NCBI GenBank assembly: GCA_016630955.3
Contig: CM049991.1
Coordinates: 1,736,001-1,800,000, forward strand
From: Didymella arachidicola
Taxonomy: Eukaryota > Ascomycota > Dothideomycetes > Pleosporales > Didymellaceae
Length of the DNA stretch: 64,000 nucleotides
Direction: 5' to 3'
The position numbers and the translations under genes were made by a program. Each line of letters begins with the position of its first letter. The first letter of the stretch is position 1. Shown in pieces: positions 23,874 to 34,721 of this stretch. Under the pieces are notes generated by a model, which was not told the DNA's origin, made no database searches, and saw only the letters and a list, made by a program, of their open reading frames with translations.

Positions 23874-25503
23874 TATTCTTGCACGTTCGTACATTGTGCC
23901 CTGCCTCGCCACACGTGCCGCAGCGTCTAAAAGACTGAGTGCCTGTTCCAACGCAAGCCTTCTTGCTTGCTCTCTTCCCATCAGCACGGGCGTTAAACTC
24001 CTTCAGAGTAGTTAAGCGCACTCCCTCGCTAACTGTAAGAATCCCCTCTCGCTGGATTCGCTTCTTCTTGTGTGATCTACGGCGCGTGGCGGCCTCATTA
24101 GCGGCTTGAAGCTCAGCGACCTGGTTGCGCACTAACGCCAGTGAATGCGCCATTATCTCCGCGCCTTTAGTGAGCTGATTGAGGGCATCAACCATTGATG
24201 TCGGCGAGCTATCGCCATGTCTCTGGATCCGCTCTCGAATCAGCTTCGATTGCGACCCGAATTCTAGGGTGTTGCTTGGGGTTTGAGAGTGCCACGTACT
24301 CTCGTCTACAGTAGGTAGTGGTGGAGTACACAGGCGCACTTCAAGCTTCGATATTACAGCCTCTGGGTTAAAGGGAACCAAGCCAGCGCCTCTAAAACCT
24401 CCCTAGATATTGCTTTCTGTAATTGACGCGTCAAAAGCCGCTTTGAAGCACGGTAAGAACTCAAGTTTTGAGATGTGAGTGATCTTGTTGAGCATTAGCA
24501 GCTCAGCTTGGCGACCGTAGGCCTTCTTCAGAGGGGCAAAACAACCCACGTCAAGCGGCTGCAAGAGGTGCGACGAGTGCGGGGGCATACAAAAAGTGAT
24601 AATCTTGTGTTCCTCGCAGTATTGATGGAAATTGACTGAGTTGTGGCTCTTATGGCCGTCCAGAATAAGCAGCCGATGGCTGCCAACAGTGCGCTCCTTT
24701 GTGTGCTCGTTAAAGTGCTTCAGCCACTTCAAACCAAGCTTATTATTTGTCCAGCCATTCTTGGAGACGGTGATAACCCAGTTGTTAGGGATAATTGGCT
24801 CCTTGTACTAGGCAGAGAGGTGGTGCTTGCCTTAGAAGATGATGAAGGGTAGGATAGCCCACCCCATCGCATTGATACCTTTAATGATACTAGTCCACTC
24901 TCGGTTGCCCTGTTGTATTGTCTTTGGTTGTCCACGACGCTCAGAGCCTGTGACAACAGCTCCTGTTGATATAATGCCCATTATGAAGCCAGACTTGTCA
25001 AAGTTGTAGGTGTCTTTATCCAGGATACTATACTTGGCTTTGGTATTGGCTACAAGGTCGAACCAGCCCTGGATCACCTCAGGGTCCTCGCAGAGGGCTC
25101 TCTTGTAGTCATACTTTCGATTGAACTTAACTGTGAGCTCAGGGCGACGCTTAACGAACGTGCCAGCCCAGTTCTTGCCAACATGTGGCTGGTTGCGCTC
25201 CGCAAGTAGAGAGTTGGCTATATCCTCCACATCAGTAAGCCGGGGCGGGTATCCTCGGTCGTCTAGCTTGAGTATATGCTGAACAATCACTACCTCTTCA
25301 GTGCTTGTCAGCCTCATTGAGTTGACCTTGCAATCGCGTCGAGAAAGCGTTCCGGCGCGTCGTCGTCTTAATGTCCTTTCTGACACCCTGTAGATTGCTG
25401 CAGCGCGCGGCAGAGAGATATTCGCGTCTCTTTTAAGAGCTTGGATAGCAAGCTGTATATTAGCTTCTTTTGAGACGTTTTGAGCTGTCTTGCGTTGAGC
25501 CAT
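23874..25503 (-). pseudogene. P2 transposase, nonsense-mutated
   Basis: ATG at 25503 (MAQRKTAQNVSKEANIQLA). HTH and CENP-B domains are readable. The first catalytic motif is altered next to the Asp (FDKSGF for FDETGF). A stop follows FIIF at 24832; TAG at 24808-24810 replaces the conserved Trp; a stop at 24403-24405 replaces Gln of NIQGGF. DGHKSH and LLQPLDVGCF keep the second and third Asp. The knuckle CGTCGEAGHNVRTC is present, but the last residues are lost to LINE2. Confidence 0.85.
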
Positions 25504-25583
25504 TGCGAGTGGTGTAAAGTCTGGTATGGTCTTGGCAAAATCCGGTCACTCGCTCGGGCCGGCCACTCGCCCGTGAGGTACGT
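23874..25583 (-). mobile_element. Pogo/Fot1-type element P2, 3' end lost at LINE2 junction
   Basis: The right terminus is complete: GTCTTGGCAAAATCCGG, boxes GTCACTCGCTCGGGCC and GGCCACTCGCCCGTGAGG, ending TACGT with TA at 25584-25585. The left terminus is absent because LINE2's tail abuts the zinc-knuckle codons. The heavily mutated P5 belongs to the same family and retains both ends. Confidence 0.82.
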
Positions 25584-25743
25584 TAAGCAAATGATGCATA
25601 GAAAAATATCTGGTGCCCAGACCGCAACCTTCATTGTTGATACTTGCTGTAACTAAAGTGTTGGGTGATTTTGTTAATCTACTGTCAAATCGAATCCACT
25701 CCCTTTGAGAACCACAATCATCGTTACTATTTACATCGCGTCT

Positions 25744-26819
25744 TCATGCGTGGCGACGATCAACGTTGGCATGATTTCCATCGAGAGCCTCTTTACGGTC
25801 GCGAGCCGTGTACGGACGATCTTTCGCTCGGGGATCCTGTCTTTCCAGATCCTCTTTTCTGTCGCGAGCAGTATATGGACGGTCATCAGCGCCGGGATCG
25901 CTTTCGTCGAGGTTATCTCTGCGATCGCGAGCCGTTGTGTACTCTGCTGGTGCGTCTGTATTAGTGGGACCATCGATACCGCGGTCCTTCGCACCGCGAT
26001 CAGCTGGTGCTCGCATGTCGGTTATGTCGTCAGGAAATTTCCGAAACAGGTCGGCAATACGATCAATTGGAGCTGCGAGCATACCCACAGCGCTCTCAAA
26101 CCACGGGTTCTCGCCGGCAGATGGATGGCTGCGAGATGGTACGAATGCCTTTGTCCTTTCGAACTTCTTTGCTAAGCTCTTAGTGTCGCCATCAGATGAG
26201 CCACGGATCGGCCGCGAGCTCAAAGCTTTCTCGAGATCCGGCAGATCCTGCGACTCTTCGTCTTCGATATGGCGCTCGAGTTCCGTCCAAATTTCCTCCA
26301 ACTTTGGGACAAAAGCATCATCGGCCGCATTTAGGTTCTGGAAATCTTTCAAAAGCACCTTGAGCTTTGCGATATCAGCATCAGATCGTGCGTTGCCAGG
26401 CCAAGGCCTTCACTGACCTTATGATGCTGTTCACGATCACGATCAGCCTGCGCCTTCCCGGCATCTCCTAAGTACTCCTCAAAAGCCGGGTAAACGATGA
26501 GCTCCTCAGCGACCGAGTGACGTGCCAATTGCCATCTGAATTGGTTGCCGTAACGGTCCTGATGGTCTGAAGACTAGGTTAGAAGGTCTGTATGTACCCA
26601 TCTCAGGTTCGTCTACGGCTGTTACGCACCTAAATCACCCTTGTTGTTGACGATCTCATCATAGTATCTCTTGAGATCGCGATGGTCACGCGTGATGGCC
26701 TCCGAAATTGTTGCTGGAGGACGTGTCGACGCCAGCCTGCGGCCGATGGTGAAGCGGATCGCCTGTGATGTCACCGCATTCCTCATGGCAGATGTGACGC
26801 AAGTACGTGCGGAGAACAT
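25744..26819 (-). CDS. Hemerythrin-like HHE-domain protein with C-terminal repeats
   Basis: Three exons (26630-26819, 26418-26566, 25744-26364) give 319 residues. The N-terminus (MFSARTCVTSAMRN to GRRLASTRPP) looks like a mitochondrial presequence. The HHE domain has the expected His/Glu ligands: RDHRDLKRYYDEI, the ARHSVAEELIVYPAFE helix, REQHHKLKVLLKDF and ELERHIEDEESQDLP. Both introns were placed so that these helices join in frame. Such domains bind a di-iron centre; fungal roles in iron or nitric-oxide handling are suggested but not settled. The C-terminal 65 residues hold three tandem repeats of about 21 residues containing TARDRKE. Confidence 0.85.
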
Positions 26820-27828
26820 TGTGTGTTGTTGGTGTGAGTTCCTATTGAAAGGTCTTTTGCGCAGGTAGCGGCATTCACACTGATCTATAACGCACAGCTG
26901 GTCTGTGTGCACGTCATACCGTCGCAACGATTCATTGCCAGCGGAGCACAACAGTTAACAATTGTCATAGTAGCAAAATAATTCAAACCCCCAAATGCGG
27001 GGTTTCTGTCGTTAATAATGACAGACTGTTGATTGCATGTTGACCTGATCTAGTTGAACTTGCGGGGAACATAGCGCAATCGGTATGGACAGTCCTCGGA
27101 TTGACTGACGTCTGCTCGTTACCCCTGTTTCACAGTAATAGGTCATTACACGTCACTTCACGGTCATGGAGCGAAATCCGCGTATGAACACCATGGAATT
27201 TCCAAAAACAATATGCTAGCATATGCATGCTCCCTGAAGCACAAATATTCGGACAGAGTAGCATCACCGGACGTGTTCGACGTGTTGCAGGGTAGAAAAC
27301 GGGAAAGCTCAGGTTGCATGTGCGAAGTTCCGACGCAGCGTCACTCAAGAACCAGCGACGCAGGGTCCTACCTCAACGGCAAAAAGAGCCGCACGGCGTC
27401 TCCCTTGCAACACGATCTGTATGAGAGTAGAATAGAACGGCTAATACTTGCGGCAAAGTGAGCTAATTACTGACTACTCATTATTACCACCCGCGAACCT
27501 GCGACCAGACGATCACACCTGACTATGACGCTACGCAGCCTTCGTGATCCTTTCTGCGCGCACGCACGCACGCAGGCATTCGGACTATCGTCTCTGAACG
27601 TGAAGTTGCGGAGGCAAGACACTATGACATCAGTCGAGCCGAATGATGATATAGAAGCGTAGATTGTGATGAAGCACAATAACGTTTGCGGCGCATTGGC
27701 CCTGGAAGACATTTCTGCTGACCGCCGACGACAGGGCTATCCAGAAATTTACAAAGTCAACCATGCAGCGATGTAGGCACCCGACCTTCGTCAATTTCGG
27801 CAATATATAGCATAACTAGCCGCAGAAC
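26820..27828. other. Intergenic, no supported gene
   Basis: Contains upstream sequence of the HHE gene and of the hypothetical plus-strand ORF. Short open frames here carry no recognisable motif. A short alternating CGCACGCACG run occurs near 27560. Confidence 0.5.
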
Positions 27829-28224
27829 ATGTTGCAGGCGGCATTCGAGCTAGAAGATGTGGAGAAGCTACGTCCCATAATCCAGAGCGTGGCAAACAGC
27901 AATATGAACGAATTGCGCTTCGAAGGCCAGACGAAACAGCCTGTGGACCTAAAGAAGCACTTCGACAACATGTTGCCTACGAAGGTTACCTTCCATATCA
28001 TGATGACCCGCCACGATGAGCCCGAAGATTTGGCCAAAGATAGCAAAGTTCGCTACAGCACGAGTCAGGACGCAACTGAGACTTCGAACAAGTACTTGCA
28101 AGCTCGCATGCAAAAGCTCCTAGAACAGTGTATTGATAATCCACGAGCCTATCTTGTCAGCGAGCTCGGCAAGCGGCACTATCACCAAGGCCAGCTGTCG
28201 AAAGAAGACGTGATCAAATTCTGA
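27829..28224 (+). CDS. Hypothetical protein, 131 aa
   Basis: A clean single-exon frame from ATG to TGA. The product is hydrophilic and probably helical (LQAAFELEDVEKLRPIIQSV, NKYLQARMQKLLEQCIDN), with no signal peptide or membrane helix. No family recognised. An AT-rich TATATA stretch 25 bp upstream could act as a promoter element. It may be a real small gene or the last surviving part of a larger one. Confidence 0.4.
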   Translation: MLQAAFELEDVEKLRPIIQSVANSNMNELRFEGQTKQPVDLKKHFDNMLPTKVTFHIMMTRHDEPEDLAKDSKVRYSTSQDATETSNKYLQARMQKLLEQCIDNPRAYLVSELGKRHYHQGQLSKEDVIKF

Positions 28225-28768
28225 TGCTCAAAGCTGGGAATTACTCTCTCCTAAACTCTCACGGACTGGGTGTCATCGCATATCTGGATCATCCCGGTCA
28301 GCTTGCGGGATTCAACGACGAGTCACTGGCTTCAACTATGGTCAACGAACTCCTACCCTTGAGTGCTTTGAACAGCCATCGAGCTACCATAAACCCCATA
28401 TACTTTGGCGACCAACATATTGGATGCAACATCGGCCTTTGTTGCTCCGTAGTTATTTGACAATCAACGAAAGGGTGACCCCAGTAGTGTGTTTGCGTTC
28501 GTCTATAAATTGTATCTGTCCCAGGCGGAGACATTATCGAGAGTCGAGCTTGAGATTGCGTTTAGGATGGTGTCAAGATACCACTGGATCTGAGAATGGC
28601 GGGAGACGTTGATGAGTTGAGGTGCTCACCGGCTGAACAGAATGCGGGGGCTTTGAGTCTTCTAGTATTCCTCTGAGATGATTAAGGGCACCAAGTGACG
28701 CCATTTGAAGGCAGTAGAATCCAAAAGCGTGTATTCAATCTACGGAGATGATTCGGAGTTCTCATCTA
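28225..28768. other. Intergenic, no supported gene
   Basis: Lies between converging genes. Short open frames only; nothing recognisable. Confidence 0.45.
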
Positions 28769-30016
28769 CTATGTTCTCCTCCAGCTGAACGCATCGTTAG
28801 CCCCGTTCTTTGTGGTTGTCGCCTCTCCACTCCTGTCACTACTGTCAATTCCAATCGTTATCGAGGCCGTAGACATTCCGTCCTCGACGCGGGTAAGCGG
28901 ATACTCATCGTGCTCAAGACTAAACATCAGTCTTGGAGATTTCCTGACACTCAAGCTGCCCGAGTAGCCTGCGGGATCTTTCGACTCTGCTTTATTGGAG
29001 CTCCAAAGTCGAAGAGGAGAGACAAGCTTCAGCAAAGGACGAAGCGTAGCAATGCAGCAGTTAGCAATGGATACTGCGGGTTCAACAACCGACCAGAAAG
29101 CTGCATGATGCATGGAGTACGAGAGATCGCTGAAGTCAACGTTCAGAAGTACATCGATGCGAATGATGGTTATTGCTGTGACGCTGCGGGGCTGGTTAGG
29201 TTTGAACGGAGTTCATCACAGACGAGTACTCACAAGAGTCCGATGCTAAAGATAGCAGCGAGGCCGATCTTGATTCCTATTGCCATCTGTATCCTGCGAA
29301 GGAAAGGGATGGGTAAAAGCATAATGATCAGATCCGTGATCATGTTGAAGATGCCAATCGTGACGAATGCAACATTTTAGCTTGCACAACGTCCACCGGG
29401 TATGGTTGGATTCCAGTTCAACTCAAATGGTGTACAAATCAAGAAGATTTGAAGCATGCTTCCCATCCAATAGCCGGAAACCAGACCCATGCACACCCAA
29501 ATCCATTTGCGAAAATGGGGTTGCGGGAAGATGCGCAGGTAGAACCACAGATATGAAAATTTTGCACTTGCCATGGCAGCATAGTAGACAGCCTGGTAAG
29601 CCACAAGTTGTTTTGCGATGAATGTCGTATTAGCAATCGGGAGATCTGTTATGTGATAGCGCATGCCGTGATTCGCATACGTGACATGCATTGCTAGCAT
29701 ACCTGCGACCAGATGTCAGTATTTGATGTACCATTCCGGATCACAACATGAACATCACGCTTACCGTACGTAAAGACTAGCGAGATAACGGCTGCAACAT
29801 CGTCCCACCAGTGAGCTTTTCAGTGTCTGTTGCAAAAACAAAATCGTCCATAGAACTCACTCACCATACTTTCGTCTTACGAACTCGTCTTGCCACGAAT
29901 CGTAGTCCTACCAACACTGTGGCGAGGCCTACAAGGAAGAAGCTGGCGATGAGCTGGTCTGTCACAATGCGAAACTCGAAGATGTTGGTCGTCGTCAATG
30001 GATCGGTGGGGAGCAT
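28769..30016 (-). pseudogene. Rhodopsin-domain (PTH11/SAT4-like) membrane protein, probably broken
   Basis: ATG at 30016 opens a first exon with a membrane helix (DQLIASFFLVGLATVLVGL). Then come HWWDDVAAVISLVFTYG, joined by a good 62-bp intron (29703-29764) to MLAMHVTYANHGMRYHI, FSYLWFYLRIFP, the extracellular Cys loop and, after an in-frame TAA at 29377-29379, NMITDLIIMLLPIPFLRR and the last helices, ending in an acidic tail at 28769. The TAA falls inside a conserved region with no plausible intron, and the first intron cannot be spliced in frame with the acceptors I see. Both point to a pseudogene, although every helix is still recognisable. It resembles the gene at the start of the window. 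Confidence 0.65.
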
Positions 30017-30535
30017 GATTTCAAGCTATCGCACACTCACGTTCGTGGATGTGTTGTCATGAGTTGCATGGTTCGCGACTCGTCTTTTGTTGGCGATGGG
30101 AGGCCTGCATTCCCCGTTAGTTGTTGCGCCGCTGTAATGAACAGGGACTGCGAAGACTCGTTTAAACATCACCTCATTCTCGGATCCTTCAATTTGGGGC
30201 TGTGGTCCATTGAGTCCTGATATACAGGTCACCTAATCTACTTCTGTGCCGTACTCCAGGAAAAACTGGGGCGGATTCAATTCCGACTTGCCGACGGCTC
30301 GGCCTGGACCGCTAGCGGTAAGCGCCACAGGCCCGAGTCAATACGACAGCCTTGCTGTTGCGAGGCCTTATTGGTAGAACCCTTGCACATTGAGCCGCTT
30401 CCTCGTTGCATGGTCCACTTTTGGGTGGGACCCCATGCTGAGCCTCCAGATGAATATGTCCCTCATCGACAGTTCTCAGTCTTGCTGTTCTCATGCACGC
30501 TCCCCGCCTCACTATTGCAACAGGTACTAATTCCC
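30017..30535. promoter_or_regulatory. Divergent intergenic region, rhodopsin pseudogene / GMC gene
   Basis: About 520 bp shared upstream region of a minus-strand and a plus-strand gene. No specific binding site can be assigned from sequence. Confidence 0.4.
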
Positions 30536-32458
30536 ATGGCCGAATACCCTGGATGTGTGACGACAGTGGAGGAGTTGTCTCTCGAAGCGCCCGATTTCAT
30601 TGTCATCGGCGGAGGTATTGGCGGCCTAGTCGTCGCGAATCGTCTGAGCGAGGATGCCGTGAAGAAGGTGTTGCTGCTCGAGGCCGGTGCGCATAGACAA
30701 GGAGATCCTAGGATCGACACTGTTGGCATGCTTCCCACACTCTACGGTGACCCGAATTACGATTGGGATTTCATGAGTGAACCACAGGTATTTCGACACC
30801 GCGAGCTGTCTTTATACTCTCAGATTCAGAGCGGAAGCTGACGATTTGCACAGGAACACGTAAATGGCAGGCAGATTCCCCATCCACGCGGGAAGGTACT
30901 CGGAGGTTCAAGCGCCATCAACTTTTGTGCGAACGTGTACCCTTCCAAAGCCAACTTTGAGGCGTGGAAAGCCCTTGGCAATGACGGCTGGGATGCTGCA
31001 GGAATGGCGCCCTACTTTCGCAAATATAGCCGCTTTACGCCACCAAGCCCTGAGACCAAAGACATCTTGAAGATTGACTACATCAACGAGGCTTTGCATG
31101 GGCAAGCAGGTCCTGTTCCAGTCACCATCCCAGATGTGTACGGACCTTTCCAGACATCATGGGTTGAAGCTCTTGATAAGCTCGGTTGGTGCAATACAGA
31201 CGACCCCATCGAAGGCGAGAAACAGGGGACCTTCGCCTGTGGACTGACCATTGATGCTGAGAGCAAGACTCGCGGCTACGCAGCATCAGCCTACTACACG
31301 CCAGAAATCGCACGCAGAAGCAACCTGCAGGTCCTCACGGAGACTTTCGTCGAGAGGATACTTACCAAGATTGTCGATGGCTTGGTTGTGGCTACCGGTG
31401 TTTCGGTCCGCACGAAAGATGGTGCGCACCATGAGCTTCTTGCAAACAAGGAAGTCATTCTATCCGCCGGCGCCATACAATCTCCGCAGATTCTCGAGTT
31501 GTCTGGCATTGGTCAGAAGAGCCTTCTCGACAGGCACGCAATTCCTGTCATACTTGAGAGTCCAGGCGTCGGTGAAAATCTGCAAGACCATGCCATCTCG
31601 GCTCCATGTTTCGAGATTGCGGACGACCAAATCTCAGCGGACGTCATGAGAGATCCAGATATCGTTGAAGCGGCTTTCCAACAGTACATGACTACAAGGA
31701 CAGGACCACTGGTCGGCATCCCCATTAGCGTGACAATGCTCCCCCTCATGGACTCGAATGGCCGTGTGAGCCACAAGGAGATCGCGCAGCTTACCCAGCA
31801 CTACCTGAACGACGTTGATCTCCCCCTGGGACAGAAGATGCAGTATGAACAACTTCGCAAACAAATCCTGGGTCCGAAGGAAGCTACCGGCTATGCGATG
31901 ATGCTGCCGCTTCAACTAAACATCTCGTCTGGCAGAACAGAGATGAAGGAGTTGTTAGCGCCTTCTAATCCAAGGAACTACATCACAATTATGGTGGCAA
32001 ATAACCATCCATTCTCACGCGGCTCCTGTCATATCAGGTCAGCGAATCCGAACGACAAGCCAGTGTTGGATCCGAAGTATTTGTCGCACCCCTTGGATTT
32101 GGAGATCTTAGCGCGACAAACTCAATACATTGAGACAATCGTCAAGACGGAGCCTTTCTCATCTCTTCTCAAGCCAAGCGGGCGATTGCCGGAAGGGAAA
32201 GAAGCAACCACTCTGGAAGCAGCGAAGGAGATTGTGAAAGAAAGACTTCTGAGCACTTTCCATCCTGTTGGCACATGCGCGATGATGCCGAGGGAATTAA
32301 GAGGGGTAGTTGACAGCAGGTTGAAGGTGCACGGTACCAAGAACCTGAGAGTGATTGATGCGTCGGTCTTTCCAATGGAAACGCTGGGTAATATTCAAGC
32401 AACTGTGTATGCTGTCGCAGAGAAGGCCGCTGATCTCATCAAAGATGACTGGAAATAA
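30536..32458 (+). CDS. GMC-family FAD oxidoreductase (choline dehydrogenase / alcohol oxidase type)
   Basis: Two exons (30536-30787, 30854-32458; 66-bp intron) encode 618 residues. The FAD dinucleotide fold IVIGGGIGGLVVANRLSE lies at residues 22-39. GMC signature 1 is GKVLGGSSAINF and signature 2 is GAIQSPQILELSGIG. The C-terminal active-site His is in FHPVGTCAMMP, with NIQATVYAVAEKAADLI as the final FAD-binding helix. Members oxidise alcohols, sugars or secondary-metabolite hydroxyls. No signal peptide, so it is probably intracellular. The start at MAEYPG places the Rossmann fold at the usual distance from the N-terminus. The gene is intact and ends 61 bp from the converging P450 stop. Confidence 0.92.
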
Positions 32459-32519
32459 AACTTCTCAGCATACACGACCAAGATCGTGCAGCTCATTGGC
32501 TCGAGCTGACTATAGATTA

Positions 32520-34236
32520 TCACACCGACGTCAATTTGATCATAAGGGGGTTCTTATCCCACAACGTGTATACCTTCTGATTCATCCAATCTGTAGATGA
32601 GTCGCACAGGTTGAGATCGAAATTGAACAGAACGTTCGCCAGAATGAGGCGCATTTCATGATACGCGAGGCTGTTGAGGTTAGCCAAAGCTCTGAACGTT
32701 TCGTGAAGGAGACGGACTTTTTGCCAATGCAGTTGCGGGGACCAGTAGAGAAGGTGTTCATCGCATCCCGACGATCAGAAGCATAAATTTGTTGCCCTTC
32801 GGCTAAGAAACGTTCAGGCCTAAAGCTATCGGGGTCTTTGAAGTTTGTGGGCGACCGTTGAATAGAGTACATTGGTGCCTGGACAGTAGTCTGTAAGGAT
32901 TTAGCAGGCTTGCAACAATAACCTACGAGAGCAGTCAGGCTTACACCCCCAGGAACCCAACGGCCGCAGACAATCGCTCCACCTTGAGGCACAGTCCTTG
33001 GCGGTCCTATAGCCACAGGCGGGTATAGACGCAGACCTTCTTCGATACAAGCTCCGATATATTCTAGGCGCGACAGACTGGACATACTCATGTCTCCCTC
33101 GGACAGAAAAGAAGAGCGCACCTCGTCTGTTAGACGCTTCAACTTGTCAGGGTGCTTTAGAAGCATGAACGTCAGTCCGGATAGTAGAGTTGTAGTCGTC
33201 TCGGTGCCTGCCAACATGAATAAGGCACCTAGTATAAACGTCAAACCTGGGAGCTCAGTCAAAAATGCCACAGTGCCTACCGTTACTGTATAGCTCGGTT
33301 GGACGCAGGGCTTCCTCTTGCCCTGCATTCCGAGTGACGAAACTCCAGATGTCAGGCTGTTCTGGCTTACGCGCCATACGCTTGTCCAACAAGTCGGAAG
33401 AAAATCTGAGGTGTTGTTTCTGTTTCTCTTTGACGTCTTTCGGCAGCATTGCTCGAAATAAGAGTGATATACTAGGCCACTCGCGAGAGACTCTGGACAG
33501 AGCGATCATCTTGATATGAGAGAATATTGCCCATACCCAAGGATGGTACGACGCATCGGTTAGCTGGTGTAGAGATTCCCCGAATGTCAGGTCTGCCATG
33601 ATGTCGAAGGTCGTGAAGTTATCTGGCTCCGTCAGTGGCAAATCCAAGCACACTACCTTATACACAGCCATAACATACACCACTCTACGATATTTGTTTG
33701 CAACTGGCCAGCTGCCACACCCTTGAGCTTTTCCACAAGCAAGGTCACATGTTTCTTGAGCAAGTCCTCCTGGTCTTTCAGAGCCCTGTCACTGAAGGCA
33801 TGACTTACTGTCTTTCTCTGACGGGCGTGATTGACATTGTCCGCTCGAAGAATACCGACTGGGGTTCCATATGCATCTGGCCCGTAGAATGGGCGGGTCT
33901 TGGTGAAATCCGACGCGCGATGGCTGTACACGTCTTTCCACACTTCTGGTTCAATGAATGATAATTCATTGGGCGAGAGGCGAACCACAGGCCCATATTG
34001 CTTGTGCAGGTCTTGTATCCATAGATGTATACGGCCTTGAAGCAGGTTGCGTTGGGAAGGAAGAAAGCTTGCTCTTGCAAGGAGCGGCCCCGGATAGGAT
34101 CGAAGAGGATGTAGGTAAAGGTTGTATAGGCATTTCAGCACGACGAAGCCGACCTGTTCTTGTCAGTACATCTCGCAAAACGCGCTTACACCCGACTCAC
34201 GAAAGCAATCGGCACTGAGAGCAGGTATGAAGCCAT
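32520..34236 (-). CDS. Cytochrome P450 monooxygenase
   Basis: Six exons (34201-34236, 33679-34153, 33281-33622, 32945-33246, 32718-32890, 32520-32670) total 493 codons. The N-terminal anchor starts MASYLLSVPIAFVGFVVLK and is followed by HPLRSYPGP. The I-helix is LAGTETTTT, the K-helix ExxR is EEGLR, the meander is FRPERF, and the heme-binding loop is FSTGPRNCIGK. The intron after this loop uses a GTCCGT donor and rejoins as NCIGKNLAYHEMRLIL, a perfect family match. A 34-bp intron (33247-33280) is unusually short and should be checked. It resembles fungal benzoate-hydroxylase or secondary-metabolite P450s anchored in the ER; the substrate is unknown. It converges with the GMC oxidoreductase. 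Confidence 0.9.
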
Positions 34237-34721
34237 GTTCGAAAGGAGGAAATGCAGATTGGCAGTTGGCGCTTTTGGCAATTAGGTCTCGGAGAGTGGC
34301 GATCTTTAATGGTTAATGAGGGTGGCCGGCTTGATACACCTATGCAAGGTTGTTCCCAACTAATATGCACCGCACCCAGAGTAGAATGCGTTGCAGGGGG
34401 CGTAAGGGTGAAATGTTTCCGGGTCAGCGCACAAGTGCTTATTCTCGACAAGCTTCGCAACTGCGTCCTAGCGATCTGACTTGGAGTAACCACATATACT
34501 GGTATAATAATGGTCCGAAGGCTGTGCAATGTAATCTTTGTCGTCTACGAGCGTAGAACTCAGCGAGTTGGTAAGATCGCAGGTTGGTTGCCTTGGGCGC
34601 CTGAAGAGCAAGTTCAAAGACTGCAGGTGGCAGTGGGGAAGCGGGGGAAGTCGCGGTTGAGCTGACCAACACTAAGAGCTGAGTCGTGGCTTGGCAGACC
34701 TACCTAACTATCTAAAAACTA
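34237..34721. other. Intergenic, P450 upstream region to transposon boundary
   Basis: No gene recognised. It ends at TA (34720-34721), where P3 begins and host-like sequence stops. Confidence 0.5.
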
